Program-made: the position numbers and the translations under genes | NCBI GenBank assembly: GCA_028551475.1 | Contig: CM052360.1 | Location: 25,118,682 to 25,182,681, forward strand | Direction of reading: 5' to 3' | Length of the DNA stretch: 64,000 nucleotides | Source: Casuarina equisetifolia | Lineage: Eukaryota > Streptophyta > Magnoliopsida > Fagales > Casuarinaceae | In this document: positions 60,482 to 64,000 of the stretch, in pieces | Numbering within the stretch: the stretch's first letter is position 1 | Layout of the letters: each line of letters starts with the position of its first letter | The notes under the pieces: model-generated | Told to the model about the DNA's origin: nothing | Seen by the model: only the letters and a program-made list of their open reading frames with translations | Databases searched by the model: none

Positions 60482-60684
60482 TGTAAAATAAGGCCAACAA
60501 GTGAGTGAATGCTATTGTGTTGCTATGAATTGATCTGTACATCGTAGAGCCTTGATTTATAGGCTTAATTCCTATTCTATATACAGACTACAATTAATGA
60601 GAATATTACATATCAAAGGAAACATTATACAATAAATATGTGTCCTATTTAGGCTCCGATCATTCTTCCTTATACGCACCAACA
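60482..60684 (-). repeat. 5' LTR of copia element 2
   Basis: 203 bp; joins the primer site at 60,481. The outer end is followed by the AAACA target copy. Confidence 0.93.
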
Positions 60685-60689
60685 AAACA

Positions 60690-61511
60690 TCTATTACTTC
60701 TTTATTTTGTATGGTTAATATTGTTATATACTATCTTGTGTATATATATATACGTGTAAAGGTATTCTTTCTACTAATAATGAGAGAATAAATTTTTAAA
60801 AAAATTTCAAAAGAACAAATATGAGCTGATCATAAACAAAGACCAATCAGCTGGCATGCACAGTAGTCGATAATGTCTAAAATTCTGAAACTCATCATCC
60901 CTCGTACCCAACCTTGTAAACAGCTTCTTGATCGAGAATTAGGTGTTAAGTCTTTATCTTCTATTTTTTAGGTACTTTAAGAAATATAAGATATAATTTT
61001 AACCAACCTATTTGAAGATCAAACAGTGTTTATCATACATGATTATCATATATAAATTTCCTCCCATTTTCTCTTCTAAACGTTCAGCAGCAACTTCGCT
61101 ATTAATAAGTGAATTGATTAAGACTTTATCATAATATATGAATTGTGGTACAAGATTTAAAAAAAGTTTGGTATATGTCTACATTACAGAGGTTTTACAC
61201 ATGCAATTTTTATAAATATTAAACTGTGTTAAACTGTATTAAACTGTAATATTCATTTGATAATATTAAATAGTAAACCGTATGCTTCTTCAGATCTGGC
61301 ACGATATGTTTAAAGAGACCCTCCTTGAACCCAAAGGAGGTTCCCGACGTCCACTTACAATGGGTTGAGGTTCGTGGCCCATTCCTATCCCTTTCCCCCC
61401 GATACGTTTAGTAAACATGCATTGTTTTTTTTTTTAAATTATTATTTGATATGCTCGGGCAACTTCTATCGCTTTATCATTTTCTCCAACAGTAATCTAA
61501 AATTTATTCAG
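60690..61511. other. Remainder of upstream module B and AT-rich spacer
   Basis: 60,960-61,230 resembles 62,575-62,870, for example TTTTAACCA..TATTTGAAGA and TATATGT.[CT]ACATTACA. This supports module B continuing beyond the copia insertion. A less AT-rich patch at 61,290-61,410 has no recognisable content. No genes. Confidence 0.5.
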
Positions 61512-63826
61512 GTCATGATTTTGAGCTCTTAATTTAATATGTGGGACAACTTTTCTGATTTAAAGACATCAGCTTCCTTCCTACTGTTGTTTTCCGTCGT
61601 CTTTTCAAGGGTCAAACTGCCCAAACAAGCAACACTAGAATTTAAGGTGGCTCAGATCATATATTATCCACGACTACCGATCAGGCAAAGAGCATTTGGT
61701 TTTCTCTCACTTTTCATTTTACTTTTTCTTATGTTTGCTCCCATTTTTCCTTTGGTTTGACAACCCTGCTTAAATCAAAACCGCGGCATATGCATCCGAA
61801 GAAGACCACACATTAAACAAGAGAGTTGCTTTAAACAGAAGGGAAGAACACAGAAAAGTCCCTGCACTAATAGTTCGATCCCAAACATGTTCTGGGACAA
61901 AACGAAGAGGAAGTGGATGCCGAATCCTACAACTCATTGCCGTATTCCTTCAACTAATAGTTTCAAACTTTTTATTTTTCTTTTTGAATTAGAATCCTAT
62001 ACAGAGACACGCAAGCAGATTGACAAGGAATGAACAAAAGCTATCTCTTTTCACTTTTTGCTTTGATTGGAAGAGAGCAAAGTTCCTACAATAAACATGC
62101 AAAGCTGCATAGAAGTCGAATCTACTTCAAGCTTTTTGAAAGCAAACTTAACCACGATAAATACATAGCTGTCGTATTTTCATGTTGACGTGCTTTTCTT
62201 ATTCGGATCGCCATAGAATCAGAGGTCTCAAGTTCCGTTTCTCTGTGCCCCATATTCCCGTAAAGAGAAGGCAAATATCATCAAGTGCAGCGCTTTTGAA
62301 GATAGAGATCAAGTGCGTCGCTGTCAAATGCAGGCTTCTGAGGACAACTAATAATTCAACCTTCTTCACGGCGAAGCTAATTATGAAGTTTGTGCTGATT
62401 CACGACAGCCAGGCGCTTCCCTCCCAAGGCTCAGGTTCGTCAACAAAATGCGGGCCTTGAGGGCAGGTCATGTTTCGAATCTTTTTTATTATAAAAGCAA
62501 AAAACCACCGACACATTCTTTTCTTTTATGACCATTAAATGTTAAGCTTTTTTATTTTTTATTTTTAGGAACTTCACGAGAGATTAGGTATACTTTTAAC
62601 CATTATATTTGAAGACCAAATAATTGATATTTACCTTTAATCCAAACAAAATCTTTTTCTTTTTCTTCGAAGACATTTAACAGCAATGTTTCCGATTATA
62701 ATGAGCCTCTAAACTTTTTGATGGTAATAAATTATGCAATGACTAAACTTACGTTAATTTATTGAGACTATTACCATAGCATGTGAAATTATCACACCCA
62801 ATTTGATAAAAGGTTTGATATATGTACACATTACAAGAGTTTTACCACACGCAATTTTTTTTTTTATCGTAGTTGCATTTTATAAAGATATTCATAGAGA
62901 GGTCATAAAGAGAATGAAACGTATACATTAACATAAAAAGCAAAGAAAATATTCAAAAAAATAAAACGCAAATTAGGCCAACCTAATAATAAAAGAGTGT
63001 GCATGCGCAGGAAGAAACAAAGATGCGGAGGTTTCGAAGTCTGGAAGCTTCTTTTATTGTTTTTTTTGTTTCTTTGGCCCTCTTTCTCCCTTCTTTTTCT
63101 TTTTCTTGAAAATAAATATTATTGGGGCAGAAGTGACTGATTTTACAAAGAAAGTGATGGGATAAAATTTAGAAAAATGATGACACGTGGCTTGGCCTTG
63201 GAAACGCAAACGAGAGAAACAGACCTGGGAATCACAGCTTTGGGGAACCCCAAAAAAGCCTTCGGAGGGTTAGAGAGAGAAAAAGCGTCCTGGGCACTGA
63301 TTCGACGTTCTTTTTAGAAAACGGATTGCTTTTCCTTATAAAATCAAAATTTGCGCTTAACCGAGCATGCGAAAACGACGATGAATAATGCACCTTCGTT
63401 GTTTTGTGGTTTTCTCAGATATCAAGAACAAATAAGAAAACACGGATAACAGCGGCTGGCAAAAGCTCATCAGTTGACGTATTTAAGAAGTAATCAATAG
63501 TTGTCACGAGCAATTATTATTTTTTATTGTTTTGGACTCCGTAAAGGTATTTCTCATTTTTGGCGCACTAAATTAACTACAATATTGAGCGGCGACTTCT
63601 GTGATAACGATGAGCCTTTCAAGGGTCGCACAAGCGCTAAAACAAGATGTCCTCTGCAACAAATAATCTTTGCGATAGCTCAGAGTCAGAGTCAGAGTAG
63701 ATCCGTGTGAATCTCGTTTCCGTTCATTTACCACCATCTACACAAATGGTGATATTACGTCTGATAGAAGGTTTGAACCCTTTCCACCCCTGTTCCTTTG
63801 TAAATTGTTCTAAGCGTTAGTAGTTA
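61512..63826 (+). promoter_or_regulatory. DC1 upstream module C with 5'-leader-like end
   Basis: 61,512-62,440 matches modules A and B. 63,590-63,826 matches the leader and start of the 5'-UTR intron of the intact gene (10,121-10,390), including TTTACCACCATCTAC and a donor-like GAAG/GTTTGAAC near 63,770. A better TATA-like TTATAAAATC is near 63,336. 62,870-63,590 has no counterpart upstream of the intact gene. I infer a further DC1 transcription unit whose coding part would lie right of the window. The match stops at about 63,826, where an LTR-like sequence begins. Confidence 0.5.
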
Positions 63827-64000
63827 TGTCACAAACTGAGATGCCTATGAGTGGGAAATCCTCGTGTATTGATACTGCAATATATAAACTGTACAATGCT
63901 GGGTCTTTATATAACCCTGTATTGATGATTTACATAAAAAGTGCAATAGTGTTGATACGGGAAAAATATTTACATTAATAGAAATACCCAAATTAACAAT
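63827..64000 (-). mobile_element. Possible start of another minus-strand LTR element
   Basis: The homology to the DC1 5' region breaks off at about 63,826. The following sequence is laid out like the minus-oriented copia LTRs here: TG-initial near 63,837, a short ATTGATACTGCAATATATAA tract, then TGTACA and TTTATATAACC. Compare 55,333-55,415. The other end is outside the window, so this is tentative. Confidence 0.35.

Larger units (their letters stand above)
55333..60684 (-). mobile_element. Complete Ty1-copia LTR retrotransposon (element 2), inactivated
   Basis: A 5,352-bp element with two 203-bp LTRs (55,333-55,535 and 60,482-60,684) that differ at 8 positions counted by eye and have no indels. 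TG...CA ends and a 5-bp target duplication AAACA are present. In minus sense, primer site TGGTATCGTCG (60,471-60,481) follows the 5' LTR. The polypurine tract CTTGAGGGGGAG (55,536-55,547) precedes the 3' LTR. Order is gag, protease, integrase, RT, RNase H. It has a long intact RT frame but stops in gag and integrase. By LTR similarity it is younger than element 1. Confidence 0.95.

Noticed and set aside
3476..60684. Endogenous pararetrovirus sequences
   Set aside because: All three RT regions have the Ty1-copia order (integrase before RT) and copia motifs. No movement or coat-protein motifs were seen.
1..64000. tRNA, rRNA or microRNA genes
   Set aside because: Scanning for tRNA B-box-like GGTTCGAATCC and other obvious features found only isolated partial matches (for example near 16,230) without a foldable cloverleaf. 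No strong evidence, so none is called.

Overview
This window is nuclear DNA of a flowering plant, probably a eudicot. It is AT-rich and gene-poor. It carries Ty1-copia elements primed by tRNA-iMet-like binding sites, spliceosomal exons, long tandem arrays and a plant-specific multi-DC1 zinc-finger gene. Nothing in it is prokaryotic or organellar. I cannot name the species.

Left block (1-13,100). This is part of a tandemly duplicated DC1-gene unit. A broken DC1 relic (about 1,780-2,300) and its 3' flank are followed by a complete but dead copia element (3,476-8,436). Then comes an upstream module (about 9,062-10,335) and the one clearly intact gene, a 604-codon protein with ten DC1-type repeats (10,594-12,408). 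The same flank and module recur at 51,765-55,330 without the relic and without the first copia element. That copy therefore keeps the exact empty insertion site. The module recurs again at 61,512-63,826, where its order matches the 5' region of the intact gene. Another DC1 gene may therefore start just beyond the window.

Middle (13,100-42,150). Three cleanly spliceable exons of a dolichol-kinase-like C-terminus lie on the minus strand (15,235-16,024), with a 245-bp direct repeat on either side. After that the sequence is a succession of tandem arrays: about 1.07 kb x 3, about 465 bp x 3, about 221 bp x 4.4, and a 15-kb array of about 32 monomers of 459 bp. The 459-bp monomer shares a block of about 220 bp with the 1.07-kb repeat. 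Its centre is homogenised and its edges are diverged. One LTR-like insertion and one other short insertion interrupt it, and a TRIM-like miniature retrotransposon ends it.

Right part (42,180-64,000). A degraded minus-strand copia (42,180 to about 47,124) is followed by AT-rich sequence with gene-relic repeats and a GA-rich coding-like minisatellite. Next come the second DC1-unit flank and module, interrupted by a younger minus-strand copia (55,333-60,684, 203-bp LTRs, target duplication AAACA). The third module follows, and an LTR-like sequence runs off the window end.

Functionally, only the DC1 gene looks expressible from this sequence alone. The rest records local duplication, retrotransposon insertion and satellite growth.
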